Assembly: GCF_036336025.1 (NCBI RefSeq)
Contig: NZ_JAYKKE010000003.1
Location: forward strand, 34,738-98,737
Length of the DNA: 64,000 nucleotides
Direction of reading: 5' to 3'
From: Stomatohabitans albus
GTDB taxonomy: Bacteria; Actinomycetota; Nitriliruptoria; Euzebyales; Euzebyaceae
Below, one piece after another: positions 18,665-26,913 of the stretch. The position numbers and the translations under genes were made by a program. The notes beneath the pieces were generated by a model. It saw only the letters and a list, made by a program, of their open reading frames with translations. It was not told the origin of the DNA and ran no database searches. Every line of letters begins with the position of its first letter. The stretch's first letter is position 1.

Positions 18665-19498
18665 TTACACACCTGTCACTGTTAAAAGAAGCCAGGCTAC
18701 CGGAAAGGCAAAGAGATGGGCATCAATCCGGTCCATAACACCGCCATGACCAGGCAAAATGGAACCTAAATCTTTTACACCAAGGTCACGTTTAATCAAA
18801 CTCTCAAACAGATCACCAAAGACAGACGCCAAGGACATCCCGATACCCATCACACCCATCTGCCACACATCAATGCCGTCTGGAAGTGGGACGATGAAAA
18901 ATAGGATCACAGCAATAAGGACCGTGGTGGCAAGGCCGCCAAACATACCCTCCCATGTTTTCCCAGGGCTGATCGTTTTGGCTAAGGGGTGTTTTCCAAA
19001 CCGCCGCCCAACGATGTAGGCACCGATATCGTTTGATGCCGCGAGGGCAAACACACTGAGCACAATCCAGATGCCGTTATCCATGCGCAAGATCAGCGCC
19101 AAGAACGAGGCCAGGAATGGTACCCATAACACCATCAAGGCATAAAGGCCGAACCGTTCTGCTGCTCGGCCTTGACTCGACGAGGTCATCACCCCAAGAA
19201 CCCCTACAAGAAAGCTCAGGAGGACACCCATTAACAATCCAACGGGACCGAGATTCCATGCGGCAAAAAACGAAATGGGCATCGCCACGATAGCCAACAG
19301 CGTGGGGGGTTGGGAACGTCGCATCGTGAATGCGCGGTCCAGTTCCATAAGCGCAATCACAAGGAATAACTGAACAACGATTAAGAGCGCAATGGGAGAG
19401 AGCCGCGCCGCAAGCACCATCGCGATCCCAAGGGCCACACCAACACCAATTGCGGCCTTTAGGTTACGGTCCTTGGGTTTTCGCGTCGGTTCATCCAT
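18665..19498 (-). CDS. cdsA: Phosphatidate cytidylyltransferase
   Basis: Makes CDP-diacylglycerol, the precursor of membrane phospholipids. Multi-pass membrane protein of 277 aa. The signature is SLIKRDLGVKDLGSILPGHG followed by GVMDRID near residue 245, and SPGKTWEG near 180 is also typical. Several hydrophobic segments precede it. frr ends 6 bases upstream; the order pyrH-frr-cdsA is conserved widely. Confidence 0.95.
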   Translation of the reverse strand: MDEPTRKPKDRNLKAAIGVGVALGIAMVLAARLSPIALLIVVQLFLVIALMELDRAFTMRRSQPPTLLAIVAMPISFFAAWNLGPVGLLMGVLLSFLVGVLGVMTSSSQGRAAERFGLYALMVLWVPFLASFLALILRMDNGIWIVLSVFALAASNDIGAYIVGRRFGKHPLAKTISPGKTWEGMFGGLATTVLIAVILFFIVPLPDGIDVWQMGVMGIGMSLASVFGDLFESLIKRDLGVKDLGSILPGHGGVMDRIDAHLFAFPVAWLLLTVTGV

Positions 19499-19504
19499 AA
19501 AGTA

Positions 19505-20053
19505 TTAGACCTGCATCAGGTCTGATTCTTTCGCAGAAAGAATCTCATCGACCTGTTTAACATACTTATCCGTCACATCTTGGAGACGGTTTTCAGCTCG
19601 GCGCTCTTCATCCTCGCTGAGCTCTAATTCCCCGATCTGATCCTTCATTTTTCGGCGAATATTGCGAATAGAAATCCGGCCCTCTTCAGCTTGCTCCTTC
19701 GCCATTTTCACGAATTCTTTACGACGATCTTCGGTCAATTCTGGAAATACAACCCGAACAACCTTGCCATCATTAGACGGGTTCAACCCAAGATCAGACG
19801 ACAGGATCGCTTTTTCGATATTTGACAGGGCGCTCGCATCATAGGGCGTAACAAGCAATACACGCGCCTCAGGGGCAGTCACACTGGCTACTTGCTGCAT
19901 AGGGGTAGGCGTACCGTAATATTCCACACGCAAATTGGTGAGGAGTTGTGGATTGGCCCGTCCCGTACGGATACGGCTCAACCGTTCACGTGTGTGCTCA
20001 ATTGCCCCTTCCATTGCAGTGGTGGCCTCTGCTAACACGTCATCAATCATCAT
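19505..20053 (-). CDS. frr: Ribosome recycling factor
   Basis: Splits post-termination ribosomes together with EF-G. The 182-aa product matches the family length. Typical segments are LSRIRTGRANPQLL near residue 25, YYGTPTPMQQVASVTAPEAR near 45, the ILSSDLGLNPSNDGKVVR block near 85, and TEDRRKEFVKMAKEQAEEGR near 110. AAAGGAG lies two bases before the first ATG and five before the second, so the second ATG (20050) may be the real start. Confidence 0.95.
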   Translation of the reverse strand: MMIDDVLAEATTAMEGAIEHTRERLSRIRTGRANPQLLTNLRVEYYGTPTPMQQVASVTAPEARVLLVTPYDASALSNIEKAILSSDLGLNPSNDGKVVRVVFPELTEDRRKEFVKMAKEQAEEGRISIRNIRRKMKDQIGELELSEDEERRAENRLQDVTDKYVKQVDEILSAKESDLMQV

Positions 20054-20082
20054 TGCTCCTTTGAGTCGTCCTGAGCGCTGGA

Positions 20083-20796
20083 TTACGGGGTATGCACGAA
20101 CGTACCGATATGTTCCCCTTGTACTACCTTCAAGATATTGCCCACCGGGTTTAGGTTAAAGACGATAATCGGTAAATTATTGTCCATGCACAAGCTGATT
20201 GCGGTGGCATCCATAACCCGTAACCCCTGGTTTAAAACCGTGTGATGGTCAAGGTCCTTATACAGCGTTGCATCAGCTTCTTTCTCGGGGTCAACGTCGT
20301 ACACACCGTCAACCTTTGTCGCTTTGAGTACCGCATCAGCTTCAATTTCAAGGGCACGTTGTGCTGCGGCGGTATCGGTCGAGAAATAGGGTGCGCCAAG
20401 GCCGGCGGCAAAAATCACTAGCCGTTTCTTTTCCAGGTGGCGCACGGCACGGCGCCGAATATACGGTTCACAAATTTCAGACATGTGTACCGCACTCATC
20501 ACTCGCGTATCCAGCCCAACCTTCTCACACGCATCTTGAAGGGCCAACGCATTAATGACCGTGGCTAACATGCCCATATGGTCCGCACTAGAACGATCCA
20601 TCCCAGCGGCCCGTGGACTTGCACCTCGGAAGATATTGCCCCCGCCAACCACAATGCCAACCTCGTGGCCGCTATCGACGACTTCTGCCAGTTGATTGGC
20701 AATTGAACCAACCACGTCTGGAGTGATGGCTGCACCCTCAGATCCAAACATTTCACCTGACAATTTCAACAGCACACGGGCATAGGGTTCGGCCAT
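20083..20796 (-). CDS. pyrH: UMP kinase
   Basis: Phosphorylates UMP to UDP in pyrimidine synthesis; belongs to the amino-acid kinase fold, not the NMP kinase fold. [13 protein letters not shown] near residue 9, [13 protein letters not shown] near 45, and [20 protein letters not shown] near 130 are family motifs. Length 237 aa is standard. GAGGAG lies ~10 bases before the ATG. First gene of the pyrH-frr-cdsA-rlmN-dxr-rseP run. Confidence 0.95.
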   Translation of the reverse strand: MAEPYARVLLKLSGEMFGSEGAAITPDVVGSIANQLAEVVDSGHEVGIVVGGGNIFRGASPRAAGMDRSSADHMGMLATVINALALQDACEKVGLDTRVMSAVHMSEICEPYIRRRAVRHLEKKRLVIFAAGLGAPYFSTDTAAAQRALEIEADAVLKATKVDGVYDVDPEKEADATLYKDLDHHTVLNQGLRVMDATAISLCMDNNLPIIVFNLNPVGNILKVVQGEHIGTFVHTP

Positions 20797-20909
20797 GGCA
20801 TCGCGCTCCTCTCAGTCTTTGGTGGCGATTCTAATACGCTTGTGAGGGATGGCCCTGATGCCTGTTAAGGGGCTGGCCCTGTTGGAGCGAGCGAATGATG
20901 CTGGCACGA

Positions 20910-20937
20910 TTGCAGCCATAATTGTTCACCCTATAAA
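20910..20937 (+). promoter_or_regulatory. Sigma-70-type promoter for the DUF4870 gene
   Basis: TTGCAG (20910-20915), a 16-base spacer and TATAAA (20932-20937) form a good housekeeping promoter. The expected start of transcription is about 10 bases before the ATG at 20953, and no ribosome site is visible, so the message has a very short leader. Confidence 0.6.
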
Positions 20938-20952
20938 GAGAAAGTCTCCGCC

Positions 20953-21339
20953 ATGAGCGATTTCAATGTCACCTCACCATCACCGTTAAATGATGACGAT
21001 CGGACCGTCGCCATTCTCACACATATTTCTGGGTTAGTCGCCGTGTTCCTTGGTGGGTTCGCGTTTCTTGGCCCCTTAGTCTTCTATTTCATTACGATGG
21101 GTCGTAGCCCAGAACTTCGAGCCCACGTGCTTGAATCATTGAACTTCTCGTTTACGGTCACCATCGCCGTATACGCGCTCTTTGCCAGTATGTTCTTGGT
21201 GATCACGATCCCCTTTGCATTCATTGGTCTCATACTGATCTTCCTTGGCTACCTCGTCTTTTCGGTCTTGGCTGCGATTGACGCCTCCAACGCACGTTTG
21301 CGCCGGTACCCCCTCACCTGGCGAATCGTTACGAAGTAA
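20953..21339 (+). CDS. DUF4870 (Tic20-like) membrane protein
   Basis: Small inner-membrane protein of unknown role. It matches the DUF4870 layout: a short polar start, DRTVAILTHISGLVAVFLGG (hydrophobic with a family-typical HxSG), then RAHVLESLNFSFTVTIAV (the family's ALNFQ/LNF region), then a long paired hydrophobic stretch and a final AIDASNARLRRYPLTWRI. The 128-aa length fits. It stands alone on the plus strand between pyrH and the tsf terminator. Confidence 0.8.
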   Translation: MSDFNVTSPSPLNDDDRTVAILTHISGLVAVFLGGFAFLGPLVFYFITMGRSPELRAHVLESLNFSFTVTIAVYALFASMFLVITIPFAFIGLILIFLGYLVFSVLAAIDASNARLRRYPLTWRIVTK

Positions 21340-21410
21340 CCAGTCTGTTTCCTCACCACCCATTATTGGTTTGACACCGAATACGTCGTCTCTTTTCTCT
21401 CACTCAACAA

Positions 21411-21438
21411 ACAAGACCCCCAACACTGGGGGTCTTGT
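21411..21438 (-). terminator. Terminator of the rpsB-tsf unit
   Basis: Perfect 12-base arms (21411-21422 and 21427-21438) enclose a 4-base loop. On the minus strand the stem is followed by TTGTTGAG. It sits between the convergent DUF4870 and tsf genes and may serve both. Confidence 0.75.
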
Positions 21439-21463
21439 TATGCCGTGCAGTAACCGCTATGGG

Positions 21464-22312
21464 TTAAATCTCAAAGCGTGCAAAGTCAACTAATTCAACG
21501 TCGCCTAAGAGTTTGGCAATGGTGGTGGAAGGATCCTTGACGAATGGCTGGTTCAATAACACCTGTTCCTTGAAGAGGGCTTGAACACGGCCTTCAACAA
21601 TCTTCTCAATGATATTGGCTGGCTTGCCTTCCTCTTCGGCTTGCTGGCGAGCAAAGGTGCGTTCCTTTTCGACCAATGCCGGGTCAACCTCATCCTCACG
21701 TACCGCGACCGGACGTGCAGCAGCGGCATGAAGGGCAATGTCACTCGCCAGTTGTGCGGCACTCTCTCCGGCAGTGTTGACTGCCACCAGCACACCAATC
21801 TTGGCTGGAATACCAGGGGTGGGGGTGTGGAGGTAGAAGCGAACAGTGCCACCGTCCACGGCGAAGCGGCGGAAGTCCGTAATCTCGACCTTCTCTTTTG
21901 TGGTGCTTTGTACCTCTTCAACGAGGTCGGCAACCGTTTTGCCCATCGGCGTTGCGGTGGTCATTAATGCGGCCACATCAGCAACATCGTGTGCCAAGAC
22001 GGTTTCGGCAACAACCTGCGCCAAGTTCACAAAGGCGTCACCCTTGGCCACAAAGTCAGTTTCACAAGCCACCTTAACGATGGCACCTTGGTCACCACTG
22101 TCGCTTACGACAGCATGCACCACACCGTCGCCAGCTTCACGTTCACCGGCACGTTCGGCCATCTTACGGCCGGTCTTGGCCCGTACAATGTCAGCGGCTG
22201 ATTCAAAATCACCGTTGGCTTCGACGAGCGCTTTCTTACAATCCATCATTCCTGCACCGGTTGCCTCGCGCAGGCGCTTAACATCGGCAGCACTGATTTT
22301 CACGTCACTCAT
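21464..22312 (-). CDS. tsf: Elongation factor Ts
   Basis: Nucleotide exchange factor for EF-Tu. The N-terminal UBA-like part has VKRLREATGAGMMDCKKALV, followed by GDFESAADIVRAKTGRKMAE. The core includes VACETDFVAKGDAF near residue 80. Length 282 aa is typical for Actinobacteria. It follows rpsB, the universal pairing, with a 104-base gap that contains a small GC hairpin. Confidence 0.96.
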   Translation of the reverse strand: MSDVKISAADVKRLREATGAGMMDCKKALVEANGDFESAADIVRAKTGRKMAERAGEREAGDGVVHAVVSDSGDQGAIVKVACETDFVAKGDAFVNLAQVVAETVLAHDVADVAALMTTATPMGKTVADLVEEVQSTTKEKVEITDFRRFAVDGGTVRFYLHTPTPGIPAKIGVLVAVNTAGESAAQLASDIALHAAAARPVAVREDEVDPALVEKERTFARQQAEEEGKPANIIEKIVEGRVQALFKEQVLLNQPFVKDPSTTIAKLLGDVELVDFARFEI

Positions 22313-22391
22313 TGTGATTGTTCCTTGGGTAGGTCTGAGTTTGAAAGCCGCTGCGGTCCGTTACCCGACTTGAGCGGAAACATCATGGGTC

Positions 22392-22409
22392 GGGGAGGTT
22401 CCCCTCCCC
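22392..22409 (-). terminator. Small GC-rich hairpin between rpsB and tsf
   Basis: Seven-base arms (GGGGAGG at 22392-22398 with CCTCCCC at 22403-22409) and a 4-base loop lie just past the rpsB stop. There is no T tract. It could set the rpsB:tsf ratio as an attenuator or protect the mRNA end. Confidence 0.35.
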
Positions 22410-22416
22410 TGGGGTT

Positions 22417-23286
22417 CTACAGATCGTCGTCTGGATCGATCAGGTCGCCAGGTACGGCACCAGCGGCGATGGCTGCGCTGGCTGCTTCTTCAGCCTGAAG
22501 GGCAATTTCCCATTCAGCAAGTGGTTCGGCAACCTCTTCAGTCTCAACCGGTGCCTGAACATCGGCCGGAGCGACTTCACCACCGGAGGCGCGACGGGCG
22601 TAGCCGTTTGCCACCGCATCGGCGATCAACCCGGTGAGCATCGCCGTGGAACGAATGGCGTCATCGTTACCCGGAATGACAAAGTCAATCATGTCGGGGT
22701 CACAGTTTGTATCCACCACAGCCACAACGGGAATGCCAAGACGGTTGGCTTCGGCAACCGCGATGTGTTCCTTAACCGTGTCCACAACCCAGATAGCAGC
22801 GGGCAGTTTGTTCATTGAACGGATGCCACCAAGGTTCTGGCGAAGCTTGTCGAGTTCGCGCATAAGAAGGAGGCCTTCCTTCTTTGGCAGCAATTCGATG
22901 GTGCCGTCGTTGACCATATCCTCAAGTTCACGCAAACGGCTCAAACGACCCTTGATCGTTTCAAAGTTTGTCAACATGCCGCCAAGCCAGCGATAGTTCA
23001 CATAGGGCATCCCAACACGGGTGGCCTGCTGGCTAATAACTTCCTGGGCTTGTTTCTTGGTGCCGACAAACAGCACGGTGCCGCCCTTGGAGACGGTCTT
23101 TTCAATGAAGGCCGTAGCCTTTTCCAACATGCCAACGGTCTGTTGGAGGTCCAGGATGTAAATACCGTTACGCTCACCGAAGATGAAACGCTTCATCTTG
23201 GGGTTCCAGCGGCGGGTCTGGTGGCCAAAGTGAACGCCGGCTTCGAGAAGCTGACGGACAGTTGCGGGTCGAGTGGACGTGCTCAT
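22417..23286 (-). CDS. rpsB: 30S ribosomal protein S2
   Basis: Structural protein of the small subunit, 289 aa. [20 protein letters not shown] opens the protein, followed by [20 protein letters not shown] and later [19 protein letters not shown] and [21 protein letters not shown] Glu/Ala-rich C-terminal tail extends past the usual end. AAAGGAA precedes the ATG at 23286; the open frame continues 34 codons upstream but without a site. Upstream lie a 14-base palindrome and a hairpin. Confidence 0.96.
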   Translation of the reverse strand: MSTSTRPATVRQLLEAGVHFGHQTRRWNPKMKRFIFGERNGIYILDLQQTVGMLEKATAFIEKTVSKGGTVLFVGTKKQAQEVISQQATRVGMPYVNYRWLGGMLTNFETIKGRLSRLRELEDMVNDGTIELLPKKEGLLLMRELDKLRQNLGGIRSMNKLPAAIWVVDTVKEHIAVAEANRLGIPVVAVVDTNCDPDMIDFVIPGNDDAIRSTAMLTGLIADAVANGYARRASGGEVAPADVQAPVETEEVAEPLAEWEIALQAEEAASAAIAAGAVPGDLIDPDDDL

Positions 23287-23306
23287 GTAATTCCTTTGCG
23301 GTTGTA

Positions 23307-23320
23307 CCTTGTGCACAAGG
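23307..23320. promoter_or_regulatory. 14-base palindrome in the rpsB leader
   Basis: CCTTGTGCACAAGG is a perfect palindrome about 20 bases upstream of the rpsB start. It may be a protein binding site or part of a leader RNA structure; I could not match it to a known S2 leader. Confidence 0.35.
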
Positions 23321-23378
23321 CCAGTTGCCTGCCCCTCCCTCATACAAGGACCGCGGGGCATTCGTGCACTGCGAAATA

Positions 23379-23396
23379 CCCACAGCAAGCTGTGGG
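23379..23396 (-). terminator. Hairpin between the M23 gene and rpsB
   Basis: CCCACAGC and GCTGTGGG pair with a 2-4 base loop. On the minus strand it is followed by TATTTC. It lies 31 bases past the M23 gene stop, so it probably ends that transcript before the rpsB promoter. Confidence 0.45.
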
Positions 23397-23427
23397 CAGG
23401 CTAGCGTAGCGTGTTTACCTTGCTTTG

Positions 23428-23961
23428 CTACGCGGGTTTCAGTCGGATGATCCATTGCTGTTCCAAGCTCAAAGGGTCCAAGTAACGGTAATGCGTCCGC
23501 CAGGTCGGGTGAGGAACTCGTGCGCCCACATCGAGGTGGTTTTGGCCAGGGGCAATAACGCCTATCACCGTTCCCGCTTGAACCACTTGGCCAACACGTA
23601 CAGCACTAGGCATGGCGATGGGCCCATAGGTTGTTGACAGGTCACCGCCATGGTCGATTGTGACCCAACCAACTCCGGCAACCATCCCAGCAAACACGAT
23701 GGTCCCACGCCGCATTGCATGCACCGACTCTCCTGGCGTAGCAGCGAGGTCGACACCCCGATGCCCTGATGTCCATGGTTGTTTAGGCTCAGCTAAGGTT
23801 TGAACAACAGTCCCAGGTACCGGACGAACATAGGAGATCGGTCTCGCCAAGGCCCCTTGGGGCACCAGCCATCCCACGAGTACAACACTAATCGCCGCCC
23901 AGAGACGAAATACCTCTCGTGATATGTGTTGGGAGTACATGACGCCAAGCTTGGTGCGCAC
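23428..23961 (-). CDS. Secreted M23-like (LytM) peptidase-fold protein, altered zinc motif
   Basis: A signal peptide (LWAAISVVLVGWLVPQGALA) is followed directly by a LytM-type domain. GHRGVDLAATPGESVHAMRR has the first zinc ligands of the HxxxD motif, and GVGWVTIDHGGDLSTTYG is the usual core. The second motif, normally HxH, reads NHLDVGARVPHP, so the second His appears replaced by Asp. It may use Asp as ligand or be inactive and work by binding, as many cell-division LytM proteins do. Start uncertain: GTG at 23961 or ATG at 23940, neither with a good site. Located between the sigma factor and rpsB, as in many Actinobacteria. Confidence 0.8.
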   Translation of the reverse strand: MRTKLGVMYSQHISREVFRLWAAISVVLVGWLVPQGALARPISYVRPVPGTVVQTLAEPKQPWTSGHRGVDLAATPGESVHAMRRGTIVFAGMVAGVGWVTIDHGGDLSTTYGPIAMPSAVRVGQVVQAGTVIGVIAPGQNHLDVGARVPHPTWRTHYRYLDPLSLEQQWIIRLKPA

Positions 23962-23992
23962 GGATAGGAGCTACCGCACTCAGTTTCACAGA

Positions 23993-24001
23993 TGTGGATA
24001 A
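23993..24001 (-). promoter_or_regulatory. Perfect DnaA box (TTATCCACA)
   Basis: The minus strand reads TTATCCACA, the strict DnaA-box consensus, in the 77-base gap between the sigma factor stop and the M23 gene start. A partial copy (ATCCACA) follows at about 24013 on the plus strand. Whether DnaA binds here is untested. Confidence 0.4.
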
Positions 24002-24038
24002 TACAGACGCCATCCACAGGCGGGGTGATTGGGACGTC

Positions 24039-24833
24039 TTATGCTTCAAAGCGCGCGTTCATTTTGGTGCGCAACCCCAAAACGGCTTTCGTATGAATCT
24101 GTGACACACGGCTTTCGGTGACACCCAGAATCTCACCAATCTGCGCGAGGGTCATACCTTCAAAGTAGTACAGCAAAATAACGGTCTTTTCGCGTTCACC
24201 CATCCGGTTAATCGCATCAACCAGTACTTCTTTGACTGCGGTGTGTTCAACAATCTCTAGCGGGTCAACACCGGATTCGTCAGGTAACGTTTCGCCTAAG
24301 GTAGCCCCTTGGGTTTCATCACCGAACGGATCATCTAATGCCACCAGATTCATCGTGGCAATCTGGCTCAAGGTTTGTTGAAGCTCACTCGTGTCGATGC
24401 CCATGAACTCAGCGAGTTCTTCATCACTTGGAGTGCGGTCAAGCTGTTGCTGTAATTCAGCCATCGCCCGTTCAACGTTACGAGCCTTCGCACGAATAGA
24501 GCGTGGAACCCAGTCAGCCGCACGCAACTCATCGATAATTGAACCCTTAATACGGCTCATCGCATAGGTTTCGAATTTAAACCCGCGCGAGGGGTCGAAT
24601 TTATTGATCGCATCGTTCAGCCCGACCATGCCGTGACTAATAAGCTCAGCGCGGTCTACGGAGCGCGGCAAGCCAGACCATACCCGTCCAGCTACGTATT
24701 TAACCAGGGGCGAGTACTGCATAATTAACCGCTCACGAGCAAGCTCGCTCCGGGTTTTGTAAAACTCGTCCCACATTTCTTGTACCTCGGGTTGGTCCGA
24801 GGGTCGAGGTTTGGTGGTCACGTCTGTCGTCAC
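24039..24833 (-). CDS. whiG: RNA polymerase sigma factor, FliA/WhiG (sigma-28) family
   Basis: Group 3 sigma factor of 264 aa. Region 2 is present as YSPLVKYVAGRVWSGLPRSV and NKFDPSRGFKFETYAMSRIK, then GSIIDELRAADWVPRS, the FliA/WhiG hallmark. Region 3 (AELQQQLDRTPSDEELAEFM) and region 4 (LAQIGEILGVTESRVSQIHT) follow. In Streptomyces, WhiG starts spore development and lies near rpsB, as here. No flagellar or sporulation genes are in the window, so its regulon is unknown. The gene symbol rests on context and family. Confidence 0.88.
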   Translation of the reverse strand: MTTDVTTKPRPSDQPEVQEMWDEFYKTRSELARERLIMQYSPLVKYVAGRVWSGLPRSVDRAELISHGMVGLNDAINKFDPSRGFKFETYAMSRIKGSIIDELRAADWVPRSIRAKARNVERAMAELQQQLDRTPSDEELAEFMGIDTSELQQTLSQIATMNLVALDDPFGDETQGATLGETLPDESGVDPLEIVEHTAVKEVLVDAINRMGEREKTVILLYYFEGMTLAQIGEILGVTESRVSQIHTKAVLGLRTKMNARFEA

Positions 24834-24842
24834 AGCAAGGTC

Positions 24843-25784
24843 CTAGCGTCGGGGATGGGCGCTGGCATGCACATCCCGAATATGGTCAGTCGTTAGATGG
24901 GTATAGATCTGTGTTGTTGCAAGCACATCGTGTCCGAGAAGTTCTTGGACACTTCTTAGGTCGGCTCCGCCTTCCAATAAGTGAGTCGCAAACGAATGTC
25001 GCAAGGTATGTGGAGAAACATTTGCTAATCCGGCTTGCTTCGCTCGTTTGTCAACAACACGGTATATCGCTGAACGATCAAGTGGCGTACCTTTGGGAGA
25101 AATAAACAGCAGATCGTGATTTGCGCTGATGTTCTGCGCAGAACGGTGCGTAAGGTACGTACGAATAGCTTGTTGGGCGGGTTCACCGAGTAAGACCTGA
25201 CGCTCCTTGCGTCCTTTCCCCATGACCCGAAGCACATTGGGTCGCTCTAGGACTTGGGTACACGTGAGCGCGCACAACTCACTGACACGTAGACCTGTCG
25301 AATACAACACTTCCAAAATGGCGGTATCACGAGCCTGAATAAAGGGAGAATCCTTGTCTCCATGGGCTTTTGCTTGGGCAATTAAGGCGGCAACTTGATC
25401 ACGCCGCAAGGTGTCGGGGTGGTCTCGATGCACCTTGGGGGTACCCAAGCGTTGAGACGGGTCATGATCCATCACGCCGGTTTCAACCAGCCGTTTGTGA
25501 AAGGCTCGGATAGCAGAACGCTTGCGGGAGATGGACGCCCTAGACAGTCCGTCTCGACTTAACTGTCCAATCCACGCACGGAGCACTGACAAGGTGACCT
25601 CTTGAGGATGGTCAATCCCAAAGGCCGTACACCAACGCGCATATTGCGTGATATCACGGCGATATCCCGCCACCGTATGATCGCTCACATGACGCACATT
25701 GGCCAGATAATGCAGGAGCTCGTCACGACAAGCTATCCAGACCGGATGAATTTTTGACTGCTCAGGGTACGTAGATGCCGGCAC
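24843..25784 (-). CDS. xerC: Tyrosine recombinase XerC-type
   Basis: Resolves chromosome dimers at dif with a partner recombinase. The N-terminal SAM-like DNA-binding domain (YLANVRHVSDHTVAGYRRDI) is followed by the catalytic domain with all key residues: Arg in YSTGLRVSELCAL near 170, Lys in VMGKGRKERQ near 195, HTLRHSFATHLLEGGADLRS near 260 (His and Arg), LGHDVLATTQIYTHL near 285 (His and Tyr). The GTG at 25784 overlaps the hydrolase stop by 23 bases. Whether it is XerC or XerD cannot be told from one gene; context near dprA and rpsB favours XerC. Confidence 0.88.
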   Translation of the reverse strand: MPASTYPEQSKIHPVWIACRDELLHYLANVRHVSDHTVAGYRRDITQYARWCTAFGIDHPQEVTLSVLRAWIGQLSRDGLSRASISRKRSAIRAFHKRLVETGVMDHDPSQRLGTPKVHRDHPDTLRRDQVAALIAQAKAHGDKDSPFIQARDTAILEVLYSTGLRVSELCALTCTQVLERPNVLRVMGKGRKERQVLLGEPAQQAIRTYLTHRSAQNISANHDLLFISPKGTPLDRSAIYRVVDKRAKQAGLANVSPHTLRHSFATHLLEGGADLRSVQELLGHDVLATTQIYTHLTTDHIRDVHASAHPRR

Positions 25785-26862
25785 TGGCTATTCCCATGCG
25801 TAATGCGCCCGCTGCCACTGCTACAGCTTCACGGGCGGCGTGACTAACACCAATCAAATTGACGAACGGGTGAAGCAACGTTGCGTGACGACAAATATCA
25901 ACTTGAACCCCAGCTTCACGTAATGCATTTCCGTACGCCTCCCCATAATCACGAAGGGGATCAAACCCTGCTGTGGCGATATGTGCACTTGGAAGCCCCG
26001 ATAAGTTCTCACACAATATGGGTGATACAAGTGGGTTGGTAAGTAAGGAGTGGTCTCCGCCCAGATAATTCTCTGCTGCTTGGACGAGATCAGCTTCCGT
26101 TAAGAAAAACCCTTCTTTGAATCGTTCCCGGCTGTAGGTCATCGACACCATGTCCGTTGGCGGTACAAAGAGCAGTTGGAATGAGGGCGTGGGCCAGCCT
26201 TCATCACGGGCTCGGATACAGTGCACGGTAGCCATATTGGCCCCTGCCGAATCCCCAGCAATAGCGATACCGCCGGTGATACCCAGTTCGTCTTTACGTG
26301 CGTGCATCCAATGCCATGCATCACGCACTTCATTTAAGGCAAAGGGAAATACACGTTCAGGGCTGAGGCTGTAGTGAATCGCTAACACGGTCACGTTTGC
26401 CGCCATCGCAATCATGCGACAGACGTTGGCATGGGTATCAATATTGCCGAATATCCATGACCCACCGTGCAGGTATAACAATCCTGGTGTCACTGCATCT
26501 CCCGTGACGGGCCGATACAACCGCCCTTCAATCGGCCCTGTTTGTGTCGGAATCGAGAAATTGCGTTCTTCGGCAATGGGTAGGGGTGATCCACCGCCCA
26601 TGATCGCTGATGAATTACCAAAGAGACGGAACTCAGCCACATTGTCAGGGGTGAGGGTGTCGGGCCTGGCCCATTCCCCTGCTTTAAGTACTACCTGACT
26701 CTCATGATCGAGAACCTGACCATCTATTTCAATGGGGTCTCCAGTTATGGCTTGACGAATCGGTGCGGGCAAGTTAGACACGCGTTTAACTGAACGCGAC
26801 GTTGCTTCCGCACCGAAACCAATAAGACTTTTCGGATCAATAGGCACAGACCCATTCTGCAT
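25762..26862 (-). CDS. Alpha/beta hydrolase, hormone-sensitive-lipase (HSL) family esterase
   Basis: Probable carboxylesterase. LLYLHGGSWIFGNIDTH near residue 130 carries the HGG oxyanion motif, and IAIAGDSAGANMATVHCIRA near 195 carries the GDSAG nucleophile. ATAGFDPLRDYGEAYGNAL near 300 holds the acid and TLLHPFVNLIGVSHAA near 340 the catalytic His. An N-terminal cap of ~100 residues precedes the fold. The natural ester is unknown. Its place between dprA and xerC is not a standard arrangement, so it may be an insertion into this conserved run. Confidence 0.85.
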   Translation of the reverse strand: MQNGSVPIDPKSLIGFGAEATSRSVKRVSNLPAPIRQAITGDPIEIDGQVLDHESQVVLKAGEWARPDTLTPDNVAEFRLFGNSSAIMGGGSPLPIAEERNFSIPTQTGPIEGRLYRPVTGDAVTPGLLYLHGGSWIFGNIDTHANVCRMIAMAANVTVLAIHYSLSPERVFPFALNEVRDAWHWMHARKDELGITGGIAIAGDSAGANMATVHCIRARDEGWPTPSFQLLFVPPTDMVSMTYSRERFKEGFFLTEADLVQAAENYLGGDHSLLTNPLVSPILCENLSGLPSAHIATAGFDPLRDYGEAYGNALREAGVQVDICRHATLLHPFVNLIGVSHAAREAVAVAAGALRMGIASAGIYVP

Positions 26863-26913
26863 CACATGACAAGGGATAAACAGGTGGAATGGGGCCGGCG
26901 ATAGGTAATGACC

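Noticed and set aside
22417-23388. Long reading of rpsB with 34 extra residues
   Set aside because: The extra part is not S2-like and a good ribosome site precedes the ATG at 23286.
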